Below are positions 17,659 to 26,577 of a stretch of DNA of 37,050 nt, one piece after another (position 1 is the first letter of the stretch; each line of letters begins with the position of its first letter). Made by a program: the position numbers and the translations under genes. The notes beneath the pieces were generated by a model. That model saw only the letters and a program-made list of their open reading frames with translations. It ran no database searches and was not told the DNA's origin. The DNA lies in NCBI GenBank assembly GCA_003133565.1, contig PKYB01000074.1:9777-46826 (forward strand), in the 5' to 3' direction. The stretch comes from Solirubrobacterales bacterium (GTDB taxonomy: Bacteria > Actinomycetota > Thermoleophilia > Solirubrobacterales > Solirubrobacteraceae).

Positions 17659-18712
17659 GCCCGACGTAGCGGTTGATCAACATCGCAACCAGGATCGCAA
17701 CGCCGAGGTAGAAGTCGAGGTAGTCGGCGTTGACGCCCTTGATCGCGAGGCCGTCCTGGAGGACACCCAAAAACAGCGCGCCGATCATCGCGCCGACGAC
17801 GGTACCCGAGCCACCCGCCAAAAGGGTGCCGCCGATCACGGCGGCCGCGATCGCGTCCAGCAACACCGAGTTCGCAGCGCCAGGGTCGGGGGTGATCGAG
17901 TTCGAACGCACCGCCTCAAGGATGCCAACGAATCCAGCAAGGGTGCTGCATACGACGAAGTTGCGGATCAACACAGCGCGGACCTTGACTCCCGCCTCGG
18001 CCGCGGCGATCCGGTTTGAACCCACGGCGATGGTATGTAGACCCCACCGGGTGCGGGTCAGCGCCACCTGCATGACCAGGACGATGCCGAGCGCCCAGAA
18101 CAACTCCGAATAAGTGCCGGCGCCGAACGCGCTGGCAAAGCTGGTGATGTGGTTGCCGGTCGAGTTGGTGGTCACCTGCGCCCCGGGCATTTCGAGCTGC
18201 TCGGCATGCGAAACGATCAGCGTGAGGCCCTCAAGTGTGAACAGCGTGCCAAGCGTCGTGATGAACGAGTTGACGCCGAGTACCGCCGTGACGAATCCAT
18301 TGAACACGCCGATGCCCATGCACACGATCAGCGCGAGGATCACGCACGGGATAAGCGGTATGCCGCCGCCGTGAAACTCGTAGAACATCAACGGCGCAAA
18401 CAGGTAACAGCCGCCGATCGAAAGGTCGATCTCGCCGTTGATCATCAGGAACACCTCGCCGGCGGCGAGCATCGCGTACGGCGCGAAGTAGGGCAGCAGG
18501 TTCTCGAAGTTCGATGTCGTGAAGAACACCGAGAGGCTCAGCGAGAAGTACACGGTGAGCGCCACCGTGATTACGACGATGCTTCCCTCACGCGTCGTGA
18601 GGACTTGGCGAATCAGAGTCAATGGGGCCACCGCAGTGCGGGGGGCCCTGCGCTCATGCGCCGGACCCCCCGCCGAAGCAGCTACCGGAGACTCGTCATC
18701 GCTGCCAGACAT
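17630..18712 (-). CDS. Sugar ABC transporter permease, CUT2 (RbsC-like) family
   Basis: The 360-residue product is a multi-spanning membrane protein with a charged cytoplasmic N-terminus of about 40 residues. Family-typical segments are MINGEIDLSIGG, GVNSFITTLGT, WGLHTIAVGSNRIAAAEAG, and the AAAVIGGTLLAGGSGTVVGAMIGALFLGVLQDGL block near the end. It forms the channel for the sugar delivered by the adjacent binding protein and presumably works as a homodimer. The ATG at 18712 lies 28 nt after the binding-protein stop. The arabinose-type operators upstream of the operon suggest a pentose substrate. Confidence 0.9.
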
Positions 18713-18740
18713 CGGTGCCTAAATGGCGGCGACGCGGCCT

Positions 18741-19841
18741 TTAGGACTTGACGACACCGGCGTGCGTGCTGGTGCCCTCGAAGCGGCTCTTCGTATTGTT
18801 GTACGGCGCCACCGTCGCCGCAGTAAGGAACTTCAGGCCCGTATCGACGTCGGCGATGCCGCTCAGTCCATCGGATGCGTGATAGAGGAACAGCTCGAGC
18901 GCCGGCAGGAAGCCCTGCAGGTAAGGCTGCTGATCGATCGTGAAATCGAGGAACCCATCGGCCAGGAGGCCCGGCGTGAGCGCCGACAGGTCATAGCCGC
19001 CACCGGCGACCTTGCCCTTGAGTCCGTACTTCTGGATCGTCTGGCCGACGCTCGCGGTGCTGCCACCGTCCACTGCGAACAGTCCCTTGTAGGTCTTGTG
19101 CCCGGGCCAGAAAGCCTCGATCGTCGAGAGCTCCGTCGGCTGCAATGCACCAGTCGCGGTCACCGTGTACTTCGTCGATGTCCCCTTGAGCACCGCCTCC
19201 GCGCCGTTGATACGCGGCTGGATGTTCGCCGAGCCCGGCGTGGCGATGAACAGGGCGACCGTGCCGGACGGTACGAGCTCCCTGATCTTCGCACCCATCG
19301 CCTGGCCTGAGACGAACAGGTCCTGACCGATGTAGGCGAGCCGCCCGTTGGGCTCGTCTGCGTTGTAGGAGACCACCGGAATGCCCTTACCGAGCGCCGT
19401 GGCCACGAGCGGCGTGAACGCGTTCGGATCGATCATCGCGCAAGCGATTCCATCCGCCCCAGCCGTGATCGCGCTGTTGAACGCAGTGACCATCTGCGGA
19501 ACGTTGCTCGTCTCGGAACCGGTCCAGGTGTACGAGCACCCCAGCAGGCTGCATGCGTCGGCGATGCCATAGATGGTCGGCGTGAAGAACGCGTTCGTCG
19601 TCACGTGGTTGACGAACACGAAGTGGTACTTCTTCTGTGCGCCGAAAATGCTGGCGTCGGAAGCGCCGAGCGCTTGAGCCGCCGGGCTCATCATGAACGC
19701 AGCCAGCGCACCGGCGCCGCCACCGAGTGCTGCGCGCCGGGTGATGGCGCGGGCCTTCGACTGCGGGGTCGCATCCTGCTTTGCGTCACTCCACTCGAGG
19801 CGCTCAACCGCCTCGTTTCCAAAGTCATCTGCTACAGACAT
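18741..19841 (-). CDS. Sugar ABC transporter substrate-binding protein with Tat signal (RbsB-like)
   Basis: This 366-residue protein captures the sugar outside the membrane. It begins with about 33 cytoplasmic-type residues. A twin-arginine signal ITRRAALGGGAGALAAFMM follows, with an Ala-x-Ala-type end (AAQALG), so export should be by Tat in folded form. The mature part is a type 1 periplasmic-binding fold: FVNHVTTNAFFTPTIYGI, a GADGIACAMIDPNA segment, GIPVVSYNADEP, and a C-terminal TIDQQPYLQGF. A Shine-Dalgarno AGGGAGG lies 7 nt before the ATG at 19841. A second in-frame ATG at 19847 directly abuts that element, so 19841 is preferred. Operator-like sites upstream match those of the ara genes, so L-arabinose is the likely ligand. 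Confidence 0.88.
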   Translation of the reverse strand: MSVADDFGNEAVERLEWSDAKQDATPQSKARAITRRAALGGGAGALAAFMMSPAAQALGASDASIFGAQKKYHFVFVNHVTTNAFFTPTIYGIADACSLLGCSYTWTGSETSNVPQMVTAFNSAITAGADGIACAMIDPNAFTPLVATALGKGIPVVSYNADEPNGRLAYIGQDLFVSGQAMGAKIRELVPSGTVALFIATPGSANIQPRINGAEAVLKGTSTKYTVTATGALQPTELSTIEAFWPGHKTYKGLFAVDGGSTASVGQTIQKYGLKGKVAGGGYDLSALTPGLLADGFLDFTIDQQPYLQGFLPALELFLYHASDGLSGIADVDTGLKFLTAATVAPYNNTKSRFEGTSTHAGVVKS

Positions 19842-19887
19842 ACCCATTCCTCCCTCGACGCCTCAGCGTCGTTCAACGGATTCTCTC

Positions 19888-19908
19888 CATATGTAGGCAA
19901 ACGAATGA
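19888..19908. promoter_or_regulatory. Operator-like site near the ABC transporter start
   Basis: The minus strand reads TCATTCGTTTGC across 19908-19897, one base different from the site at 25527-25538. An overlapping + strand element, CCATATGTAGGC (19888-19899 region), resembles GCATACGTAGGC at 25514. The pair lies about 50-65 bp before the binding-protein gene. The remaining gap to araA (19909-20201) holds a second site at 20071 and a weak hairpin, but no gene I can support. Confidence 0.45.
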
Positions 19909-20070
19909 AGCCCGTGTCCCACCGTATTCGGTTTCAGGCCGACGTGACCCTGCTTTCGCGGGCCGTCTTCACCGGCTCTCCTCCGAGGTCGCCTGGCTTG
20001 TCGCCCGAGCGCACGGGCGCAGAATGTCACAACTAGCATGAATTTGCCAGTCGGTTCGGCGCCACGTAGG

Positions 20071-20082
20071 GCATACGTTTGC
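20071..20082. promoter_or_regulatory. Arabinose-type operator upstream of the ABC transporter operon
   Basis: GCATACGTTTGC matches the 12-bp motif found before araB and before the LacI-family gene. On the minus strand the site contributes a TATGCC box, which could be a -10 for the transporter operon about 230 nt upstream of its first start codon. It lies 120 bp beyond the end of araA. Confidence 0.55.
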
Positions 20083-20120
20083 ACTGTCCGAAATCAGCGC
20101 TCGCCGCGCGGGTCTCCGAA

Positions 20121-20141
20121 CAGGACGGTCGCGTCGTCCTG
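20121..20141. terminator. Hairpin downstream of araA
   Basis: CAGGACG (20121-20127) pairs with CGTCCTG (20135-20141), a 7-bp stem with a 7-nt loop. It lies 60 nt after the araA stop on the minus strand. No T-run follows, so it is only a possible 3' end for the ara transcript. Confidence 0.25.
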
Positions 20142-20201
20142 ATTGACCCGCCTCGAGCGCGGCCGCGAGGAGCTAGCGTCGCGACACGCGCCAGCGGAGC
20201 G

Positions 20202-21713
20202 TCAGAGCCCCTGCGCGAGCCGATAATAGGCCTGGTTCCAACGCAGCTCGTTGCGGAAGTCGCGTATCCGGGTGTGCTCGTCGATCCGCAAAAGCTCGAT
20301 GCCCGCGATCTCCGCGAAGTCGGCGATGACCTCGGCATCGAGAGCGGCGCTGAACACTGTGTGATGCGGACCGCCTGCGGCAAGCCAGGCTTCGGTGGCC
20401 GTTGCGAAGTCTGGCTTGGGCTTCCAGAGGGCCCGGGCGACCGGCAGCTTGGGTAGCGCCTGCGGTGGTGAGATCGTGTCGATCTCGTTGACGAGCAGTC
20501 GGAAGCGGTCGCCGAGGTCGAGCATCGCGACCACCACCGCCGGGCCGGCTGCCGCGCTGAACACGAGCCGCACGGGATCCTCGCGGCCACCGATCGAAAG
20601 TGGATGGATTTCGCACGACGGTTGCCCGTCCGCGATCGACGGGCAGATCTCGAGCATGTGCGCTCCGAGCACGAGCGGCTCGTCTCCGGCGAAGTCGTAG
20701 GTGTAGTCCTCCATGAAGCTGGTCCCGCCGGGTAGGCCTGTCGCCATCACCTTGAGGATCCGCAACAGCGCGGCGGTCTTCCAGTCGCCCTCGGCACCGA
20801 ATCCGTAGCCGTCGGCCGTCAAGCGCTGGACTGCGATCCCGGGGAGCTGACGCAGGCCGTGCAGATCTTCGAAGGTGTCCGTGAACGCGCCAAACCCGCC
20901 GCTCGTGAGGAATGCGCGTAGCCCTCCTTCGATGCGCGCGGCCTCGATCAGCGAGCCGCGTCGGGCACCGTCGCCGCTCAGTTCGGGCACGAGTTGGTAG
21001 TGCTGCTCGTAGTCGGCGAGCAGGCTTTCGATCGTCTCCTCCGAGACGCTGCTCACGGCATCGACGAGATCGCCGACACCAAAGCCGTTGACCGCGACGC
21101 CGAGACGAATCTGCGCCTCGACCTTGTCGCCCTCGGTGACGGCGACTTCGCGCATGTTGTCGCCGAAGCGCGCGACCTTCAGCTGCTGGGCCTCGCGCCA
21201 GCCGCATGCAGCTCGCGACCAGGTGCCGATCCGCTCAAGCGTGGCTGGATCGCGCCAGTGGCCGACGACGGTCTTACGCGCCACCCCCATCCGTGTCTGG
21301 ACGAAGCCGAACTCGCGATCGCCATGAGCCGATTGGTGGAGATTCATGTAGTCCATATCGATCTCCGACCACGGCAGCGCGGCGTTGAACTGGGTATGTA
21401 GATGGAGCAGCGGCTTCTGCAGTGCGCTCAGCCCGCCGATCCACATCTTCGCCGGCGAGAAGGTGTGCATCCAAGCCACCACCCCGACGCACTTTTCCTC
21501 GCCGTTAGCCTCCATGAAGACACGGCGGATCGCCTCAGGCGAGATGACGACCGGCTTGTGGACGACGCGAACCGGCAGCGCCGGCGACTCGTCGAGCGCG
21601 GTCGCGATTTCGTGCGCGTCCGCGTCAACCACCGTGAGTGCCGCTTCGCCGTAGAGAGCGTGGCTGCCCGCCACGAACCACAACTCGTGCTCACCTAGCG
21701 CTTTTGCAGCCAC
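20202..21713 (-). CDS. araA: L-arabinose isomerase
   Basis: AraA converts L-arabinose to L-ribulose, the first step of arabinose catabolism. The 503-residue product aligns by eye with the family throughout: [14 protein letters not shown] at the N-terminus, [25 protein letters not shown], and [15 protein letters not shown]. The metal and catalytic residues lie in [31 protein letters not shown] and GGPHHTVFS. The GTG at 21713 is preceded by AGGAG at 8-nt spacing, so it is preferred to the TTG at 21719, which is only 2 nt from that element. It is the last gene of the araB-araD-araA operon. Confidence 0.96.
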   Translation of the reverse strand: MAAKALGEHELWFVAGSHALYGEAALTVVDADAHEIATALDESPALPVRVVHKPVVISPEAIRRVFMEANGEEKCVGVVAWMHTFSPAKMWIGGLSALQKPLLHLHTQFNAALPWSEIDMDYMNLHQSAHGDREFGFVQTRMGVARKTVVGHWRDPATLERIGTWSRAACGWREAQQLKVARFGDNMREVAVTEGDKVEAQIRLGVAVNGFGVGDLVDAVSSVSEETIESLLADYEQHYQLVPELSGDGARRGSLIEAARIEGGLRAFLTSGGFGAFTDTFEDLHGLRQLPGIAVQRLTADGYGFGAEGDWKTAALLRILKVMATGLPGGTSFMEDYTYDFAGDEPLVLGAHMLEICPSIADGQPSCEIHPLSIGGREDPVRLVFSAAAGPAVVVAMLDLGDRFRLLVNEIDTISPPQALPKLPVARALWKPKPDFATATEAWLAAGGPHHTVFSAALDAEVIADFAEIAGIELLRIDEHTRIRDFRNELRWNQAYYRLAQGL

Positions 21714-21747
21714 GCCCAAATCTCCTGTGTCGTCATGGTCTCCCCGT

Positions 21748-22404
21748 TCAGCGCTGCCCGTAGACGTTCTGGTACCGGTCGTGCAATGCGTCGATATCGG
21801 CCTGATCGAGACGCGTCAGCTCGCCAAAGGTGCGCGCCAGCAGCAGGGTGCGTGCAGCGTCCTCGCACATCACCGCGGTCTTGACCGCGTCGCGGGCGCT
21901 GGCGCCGATCGCGAAGACCCCGTGATTGCGCATCAGCACGGCCCGTGAGCGGCTTCCCGCGAGGGTCTCGACGACACCCTTGCCGATCTCTTCGCCGCCG
22001 ATCCGCGCGAACGGGCCGACCGGGATGTCGCCGCCGAACTCATCAGCGATTGAGGTCAGCACGCAGGGGATAGGCAAACCGTGAGCCGCCCAGGCCGTCG
22101 CATAAGGGCTGTGGGTGTGCACGACGCCGCCGACGCCGTCCATCGACCGGTAGATGTAGGCGTGGGTCGCCGCGTCGCTCGACGGCGCGAGGTCTCCTTC
22201 GACGACGCGGCCGTGCAGGTCGATGACGACCATCGACTCCGGCGTGAGCTCGTCGTAGCTGAGGCCGCTCGGCTTGATCACGATTAGGTCGTGACCGGTC
22301 ACACGCGCCGACAAGTTGCCGCTTGTCCAGGCCACGAGGCCGTTGCGTGTCAGCTCGCCGTGCAGCTCTGCGACGGTTCGCCGTACCTCGGCCACGGTGC
22401 TCAT
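21748..22404 (-). CDS. araD: L-ribulose-5-phosphate 4-epimerase
   Basis: AraD converts L-ribulose-5-phosphate to D-xylulose-5-phosphate and so feeds the pentose phosphate pathway. The 218-residue product is a class II aldolase-fold enzyme. It has GNLSARV near the N-terminus, then [17 protein letters not shown]. The zinc ligands lie in [13 protein letters not shown] and the later [10 protein letters not shown]. The ATG at 22404 has no good Shine-Dalgarno sequence. It overlaps the stop of a 27-codon ORF (TAATG), so translation probably depends on coupling to the upstream frame. Confidence 0.93.
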   Translation of the reverse strand: MSTVAEVRRTVAELHGELTRNGLVAWTSGNLSARVTGHDLIVIKPSGLSYDELTPESMVVIDLHGRVVEGDLAPSSDAATHAYIYRSMDGVGGVVHTHSPYATAWAAHGLPIPCVLTSIADEFGGDIPVGPFARIGGEEIGKGVVETLAGSRSRAVLMRNHGVFAIGASARDAVKTAVMCEDAARTLLLARTFGELTRLDQADIDALHDRYQNVYGQR

Positions 22405-22487
22405 TAGGCCGCGGCGACACTCCGGGCGCGGTCGAGCATCTGCGTGACGGCGGGAAGCCCGATCGTTGGGAAATCCTCTGCGGTCAT
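22404..22487 (-). CDS. 27-codon ORF filling the araB-araD gap
   Basis: An ATG at 22487 overlaps the araB stop as ATGA. The frame ends in a TAA at 22406-22404 that overlaps the araD start as TAATG. The encoded peptide has 27 residues, beginning MTAEDFPTIGLPAVTQML and ending in an Ala-rich helix. It spans the whole spacer between the two enzymes, and araD lacks its own Shine-Dalgarno sequence, so it may serve as a ribosome relay. It could instead encode a small protein or be a gene remnant. I do not recognise a family. Confidence 0.45.
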   Translation of the reverse strand: MTAEDFPTIGLPAVTQMLDRARSVAAA

Positions 22488-24202
22488 GTCGCTATCTTCT
22501 CGCGCGTGCGCGAGAACTGCGTGCTGCGCTCGCGGATGCGCTTCAACTCGTGCAGCAGATCGGCCGGCTGGCGCCCCAGCGTGTCGTGGAGGTCGCGATA
22601 GAGCGGATACAGCTGTTCGTAGACCGCGACTGCCTCGGGGTTCGGTTCGTAGGCGGCAGCGGTGCCGGGGGGGAGCGCGTCGATCGCCGCCATGATGTTG
22701 GCGAACCCGCCGACCTCGAGACCGGCGGCCACCGCGCCGAACAGCGCTGCACCGCGTGCCGGGATCTCCGTCGAACCCGGCACGAGCACCTGTCGGCCGC
22801 TGGCGTCGGCGAGCAACTGCATCGTCAACGGGCTGCGCTCGGCGATCCCGCCGCACGCCACGAACTGGTTGAGCTTGACCCCGTGCTCCTCGAAATTGTC
22901 GACGATCCGTCGGTTGCCGAAGGCGATCGACTCGAGCAGCGCGCGGTAGATCTCGGGCGCGGTTGTCTGCAGTGTCATCCCACACAGCACGCCGCTGAGG
23001 TCGGCGTCGGCGAGGATCGTGCGGTTGCCGTTCCACCAGTCGAGCGCGAGGAGCCCGTTTGCACCGGGTCGTAGCTGCGCGGCATCGCGCTCGAACTGGG
23101 CATAGCGATTGTCCGCGCCTGTGTCGCCGAACAGTTCGACAAACCACGCGAGCATGTCACCGACCGCCGCTTGCCCCGCTTCGTAGCCGTAGAAGCCGGG
23201 GAGCACGCCGTCCTTGACGACGCCGGTGATGCCGGGCAGGAGGATCTCCTCAGGATGGACGACGACGTCGCAGATCGAGGTCCCGATGACGATCACGAAG
23301 CTCGCCGGATCGAGCACGCCGGCCCCAGGGACCGAGACGAATGAGTCGACGTTTCCGATCGCGACCGCCACCGACGCCGGCAGGCCGAGGCGCGCGGCAA
23401 GCTCTGGCGCGAGCGTCCCAGCCCTCGCGCCGAGTGGGAAGAACTCCGTGCCGAGCTTCTCAGCCGGCGCGTCAAAGCCGGGGTAGGCGGCCTCGAAGAA
23501 CTCCGTCTGTGGGAGTCCGTCGCGCGGCGACCACAGCGCCTTGTAGCCGGCCGAGCACATCGCGCGCCGCTCTTGTCCAGTCAACTGCCAGACGATCCAA
23601 TCGCAGGCCTCGATGAAGCCGCTGGCAGCGTCGTAGACCTCGCGGTCCTCGAGCCACAGCTCGATCAGCTTCGGGAAGTACCACTCCGAGGAGATCTTGC
23701 CGCCGTAGCGGGCGAGGAACGGTTCGCCGCGCTCGCGCGCGACCTCATTGAGTCGATCGGCAACCGACTGGGCTGCGTGATGCTTCCAGAGCTTTGGCCA
23801 GGCGTGCGGGCGCGTTCGCCAGGGTTCAAGCGTGCACAGGGCGGTGCCGTCGGCGGCGACCGGAAGGACCGTGCAACAGGTGAAGTCGATGCCGATGCCG
23901 ATGACGTCGCGTCCGGCCACGCCCGCCGTCGCGAGCACCTGCGGAATCCCGGTTTCGATCACCGCGCGCCAGTCGTCGGGATCCTGGAGCGCCCAGTCCG
24001 TTGGCAGTTCCTCGCCCGTCTCCGGCAGGACGCGGTCGATCGCGCCGCTTGCGTATCGCACGACGGCGACCCCCGCCTCGATACCGCTCTGCAGGTCGAG
24101 CAACAGCACGCGCCCGGACTCGGTACCGAAGTCAATTCCGATCGCGTACGCGGCGCTCGTCGCGCGTGGCGACCCGTTCCTCCCAGCACCCGCTACGCCC
24201 AT
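22484..24202 (-). CDS. araB: Ribulokinase
   Basis: AraB phosphorylates L-ribulose. The 572-residue product is an FGGY kinase of ribulokinase length. Key stretches are IGIDFGTESGRVLLLDL near the N-terminus, GIGIDFTCCTVLPV, WLEDREVYDAASGFIEACDWIVW, GSTEIPARGAALFGAVAAG near the C-terminus, and CGGIAERSPLTMQLLADASG. The ATG at 24202 was chosen because the kinase core begins soon after it. Extending further upstream would run through the operator at 24218-24229 and into the regulator gene. It is the first gene of the ara operon and lies 34 nt downstream of the LacI-family gene on the same strand. Confidence 0.94.
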   Translation of the reverse strand: MGVAGAGRNGSPRATSAAYAIGIDFGTESGRVLLLDLQSGIEAGVAVVRYASGAIDRVLPETGEELPTDWALQDPDDWRAVIETGIPQVLATAGVAGRDVIGIGIDFTCCTVLPVAADGTALCTLEPWRTRPHAWPKLWKHHAAQSVADRLNEVARERGEPFLARYGGKISSEWYFPKLIELWLEDREVYDAASGFIEACDWIVWQLTGQERRAMCSAGYKALWSPRDGLPQTEFFEAAYPGFDAPAEKLGTEFFPLGARAGTLAPELAARLGLPASVAVAIGNVDSFVSVPGAGVLDPASFVIVIGTSICDVVVHPEEILLPGITGVVKDGVLPGFYGYEAGQAAVGDMLAWFVELFGDTGADNRYAQFERDAAQLRPGANGLLALDWWNGNRTILADADLSGVLCGMTLQTTAPEIYRALLESIAFGNRRIVDNFEEHGVKLNQFVACGGIAERSPLTMQLLADASGRQVLVPGSTEIPARGAALFGAVAAGLEVGGFANIMAAIDALPPGTAAAYEPNPEAVAVYEQLYPLYRDLHDTLGRQPADLLHELKRIRERSTQFSRTREKIAT

Positions 24203-24211
24203 AGCAAACGC

Positions 24212-24240
24212 ATCAAAGCATACGTATGCAGGCAAGTCAA
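24212..24240 (-). promoter_or_regulatory. araB promoter with operator in the spacer
   Basis: On the minus strand the -35 is TTGACT (24240-24235), the spacer is 17 bp, and the -10 is TTTGAT (24217-24212), 9 nt before the araB ATG. The spacer contains the perfect 12-bp palindrome GCATACGTATGC (24218-24229), so a bound repressor would exclude RNA polymerase. The -35 overlaps the TGA stop of the LacI-family gene. TATGCT inside the operator is an alternative -10. Confidence 0.65.
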
Positions 24241-25343
24241 TTACCTCGCACGCCCCGGCCTGCCGGCGACTGCGGGGCGGCCTTGGCGGTGGAGCGACGC
24301 ACGACCAGGTCCGGCTCGAAGACGAGTCGCGGAAGCTCCCCAAGGCCGCTGGTCGACCACGCTCCGTCGCCCACAGCGAGCTCGACGCCAGCCGAGACGA
24401 TCTCGGTCAGCGGCATCCGCACAGTCGTGAGCGTGGGAACCGCCGCCGCGGCGATCGGGATGTCGTCGAAGCCCACGATCGAGAGCTCCTCGGGCACCGC
24501 CACAGCGTTTTCGTAGGCGGCGTGAATCGCGCCCATCGCGAGGATGTCGGTGGCGGTGATGATCGCGGTGGGTCGCTGGCGGAGCTTCAGCAGTGCCGAT
24601 AGGGCTTGCTCGCCGCCGCTGATCCCGTTTGGGACGTCGCGGATGTAGCCGTCCGGCTGTTCGAGCCCGGCCTCGCGGAGATATTCGACATAGGCGGCTT
24701 TGCGCTCGCGGATGTCGCCGTGGGAATCGCCGCCGATGAACGCGATGTGGCGGTGCTCGAGCGCCGTGAGGTGGGTCAGTGCGGCGCGGATGCCGGCGCG
24801 GTTGTCAACGCTGACGGTCGGGAAGCCGTGGCCGTGGTGTTGGGTTCCGTGCCACAGCGCGACGACGCGGACGTGTGATTTACGCAGATCCTCGACCAGC
24901 CGCGGCACCTCGCCGAGGTCTCCGAGCAGCACGATCGCGTCGCATTGGCGCGCTTCGAGCACGGCGGTCAGCGCGAGCGCCTCGTCCGGCGTGGCCCGCG
25001 CGTGACCGAGCACGACCGAGTATCCACGCTCCTTGGCCTGGAGCGAGAGCGCTTCGATGGCGGGCGCAAAAAACGGGTCGGTGATATCTCTGACGACCGC
25101 ACCGAGCAACATCGACGGCGCGCCCCGCAGCGCGCGGGCAAACGGGTGCGGCTGGTAGCCGAGCTCGCTTGCGATCGCGCGCACGCGCGTCCGCGTCGCT
25201 TCGGAGACGCGGATCAAGACTGGCGCGTCGTTGAGGATTCGCGACACCGTGCTCTGCGCGACGCCCGCAGCATCGGCGACGTCCTTCATCGTCGCCGGCC
25301 GGCGCATCTTGGCAAATTCCGAGGTGGGTCGGCGCTCGCTCAC
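24237..25343 (-). CDS. LacI-family transcriptional regulator, probable arabinose regulon repressor
   Basis: The 368-residue product has the LacI helix-turn-helix at about 18-38 (MKDVADAAGVAQSTVSRILN) and the hinge-helix YQPHPFARALR. It is followed by a full periplasmic-binding-protein-like effector domain (AVVRDITDPFFAPAIEAL, VSVDNRAGIRAALTHL, GFDDIPIA). The GTG at 25343 has GGGAG 7 nt upstream. An in-frame ATG at 25307 directly before the helix-turn-helix is an alternative. Matching 12-bp sites before this gene, before araB and before the ABC transporter indicate autoregulation and control of arabinose uptake and breakdown. The effector is inferred, not visible. Confidence 0.88.
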   Translation of the reverse strand: MSERRPTSEFAKMRRPATMKDVADAAGVAQSTVSRILNDAPVLIRVSEATRTRVRAIASELGYQPHPFARALRGAPSMLLGAVVRDITDPFFAPAIEALSLQAKERGYSVVLGHARATPDEALALTAVLEARQCDAIVLLGDLGEVPRLVEDLRKSHVRVVALWHGTQHHGHGFPTVSVDNRAGIRAALTHLTALEHRHIAFIGGDSHGDIRERKAAYVEYLREAGLEQPDGYIRDVPNGISGGEQALSALLKLRQRPTAIITATDILAMGAIHAAYENAVAVPEELSIVGFDDIPIAAAAVPTLTTVRMPLTEIVSAGVELAVGDGAWSTSGLGELPRLVFEPDLVVRRSTAKAAPQSPAGRGVRGN

Positions 25344-25513
25344 AAGCTATCTCCCGGAGCCCGACCCAGCCCGCGGGGAATCCCGAACCGCGTAACGGCG
25401 TCTTGGCAGTCGTTCGAGTTGTCGTTCAAGTCGTAGCGCCTCGGATGTCGCTGCGTCTGGCGTCGCCCCCGACGCCGCCAGATCACCCGCTGACAGAGTG
25501 CGGTTGGCTCCAA

Positions 25514-25538
25514 GCATACGTAGGCTTCATACGTTTGC
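25514..25538. promoter_or_regulatory. Tandem operators upstream of the LacI-family gene
   Basis: GCATACGTAGGC (25514-25525) and TCATACGTTTGC (25527-25538) lie 13 bp apart in the same orientation. On the minus strand the first contributes TATGCT, a TANNNT -10 candidate for the regulator gene. The rest of the 232-bp gap shows no gene I can support. Confidence 0.55.
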
Positions 25539-25575
25539 AGTGCCTCGCGCGGATCTAGATGATTTGGGGCAGGTT

Positions 25576-26559
25576 TCACGCAGCCGCTGCGAGCTGGCCG
25601 CAGGCGGCGGCGATGTCGCGGCCGCGAGTCAGCCGCACGGTGACGCGGACGCCTTGACTCTCTAAGGCCCCACGGAACGCGGCGATCGCGTCGCGGCTCG
25701 AGCCGTGGTAAAGCGAGTCCGTCGGGTTGTAAGGGATCAGGTTGACCTTGAATGCCTCGCGCGGCGAAAGTAGCCGAGCCAGGGCGAGCGCCTGCTCGTA
25801 GCGGTCGTTGATGCCGGCGAGCATCACGTATTCGACGAACACCCTGCGGCGCGTTGCCGCGTTATGGGCGCGACAGGCATCCAGCACCTCGGCTAGCGGA
25901 TAGCGCTCGTTGACCTCCATCAGCGCGCTGCGCAGTGCGTCCTCTGGTGCGTGGAGCGATAGCGCGAGGCGGACCGGCACGCCGGAGGCGGTGAGCCGCT
26001 CGATCCCGGGGATCCAGCCGACTGTCGAGATAGCCGTGCGCCGGTTGGTGATGCCGAGCGCCGGCAACAGCTCGCAGGCGCCGAGAACCGCGTCGAGGTT
26101 CATCATCGGCTCGCCCATCCCCATGAACACGGCGTGGTCCGCCGGCTCCTGGCGGCGGAAGTGCAACGCTTGATCGAGAATCTCATCGCGGCTGAGGTTG
26201 CGCGCGAAGCGCATCCGCCCGGTCGCACAGAACGTGCAGGCCAACGGGCAGCCCGACTGCGAGGAGAGGCAAAGCGAGCGACGCCCGTCGCGGTAGCGCA
26301 TCGAGACAGCTTCGACGGGGTGACCATCGGTGGTTCGCAGCAGTGCTTTCGCGGTGCCGTCGCGCGCACGGACCTCCTGCTCGAGCGTCAGCGTGCTGAG
26401 CGGCAAACGCTGCTCGAGCACGGCTTGCAGCGGCTTCGGCAGGTCGCTCATCTCGACATAGGCGTGGGCGCCCCGCGCCAGCCAGGCCCAGACCTGTTGG
26501 TTGCGGTAAGAAGGCTCGCCAAGTTCGTCCAGCGTCCGGCTGAGCAGTTCGAGATCCAC
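25576..26559 (-). CDS. rlmN: 23S rRNA (adenine-2503-C2)/tRNA methyltransferase, radical SAM
   Basis: RlmN methylates A2503 of 23S rRNA, and in some bacteria A37 of tRNAs. The 327-residue product has the radical-SAM cluster cysteines Cys104, Cys108 and Cys111 (GCPLACTFCATG). It also has the family's two mechanistic cysteines, here Cys97 and Cys320 (GRDIAAACGQL). GMGEPMMNLDAV and VEYVMLAGIND are also characteristic. The frame is open further upstream to 26604, but that would overlap the divergent rluB start. The GTG at 26559 sits right before the conserved N-terminal helix and is preferred. It lies head to head with rluB at only 18 bp. Confidence 0.93.
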   Translation of the reverse strand: MDLELLSRTLDELGEPSYRNQQVWAWLARGAHAYVEMSDLPKPLQAVLEQRLPLSTLTLEQEVRARDGTAKALLRTTDGHPVEAVSMRYRDGRRSLCLSSQSGCPLACTFCATGRMRFARNLSRDEILDQALHFRRQEPADHAVFMGMGEPMMNLDAVLGACELLPALGITNRRTAISTVGWIPGIERLTASGVPVRLALSLHAPEDALRSALMEVNERYPLAEVLDACRAHNAATRRRVFVEYVMLAGINDRYEQALALARLLSPREAFKVNLIPYNPTDSLYHGSSRDAIAAFRGALESQGVRVTVRLTRGRDIAAACGQLAAAA

Positions 26560-26564
26560 CGGCT

Positions 26565-26570
26565 TATGGT
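26565..26570 (+). promoter_or_regulatory. Candidate -10 box for rluB
   Basis: TATGGT ends 7 nt before the rluB ATG at 26578, predicting a leaderless message. It lies in the 18-bp gap shared with the divergent rlmN gene. An in-frame ATG at 26566 inside this box is a less likely start. Confidence 0.4.
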
Positions 26571-26577
26571 TGCAGCC

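Noticed and set aside
19863-20084. 73-codon minus-strand frame between araA and the ABC transporter
   Set aside because: It starts inside an operator-like site, has an Arg-rich shadow composition and no recognisable domain or ribosome-binding site.
25340-25579. 79-codon frame in the rlmN to LacI-gene gap
   Set aside because: It runs through both operator sites and shows no domain. The region is better explained as regulatory DNA.
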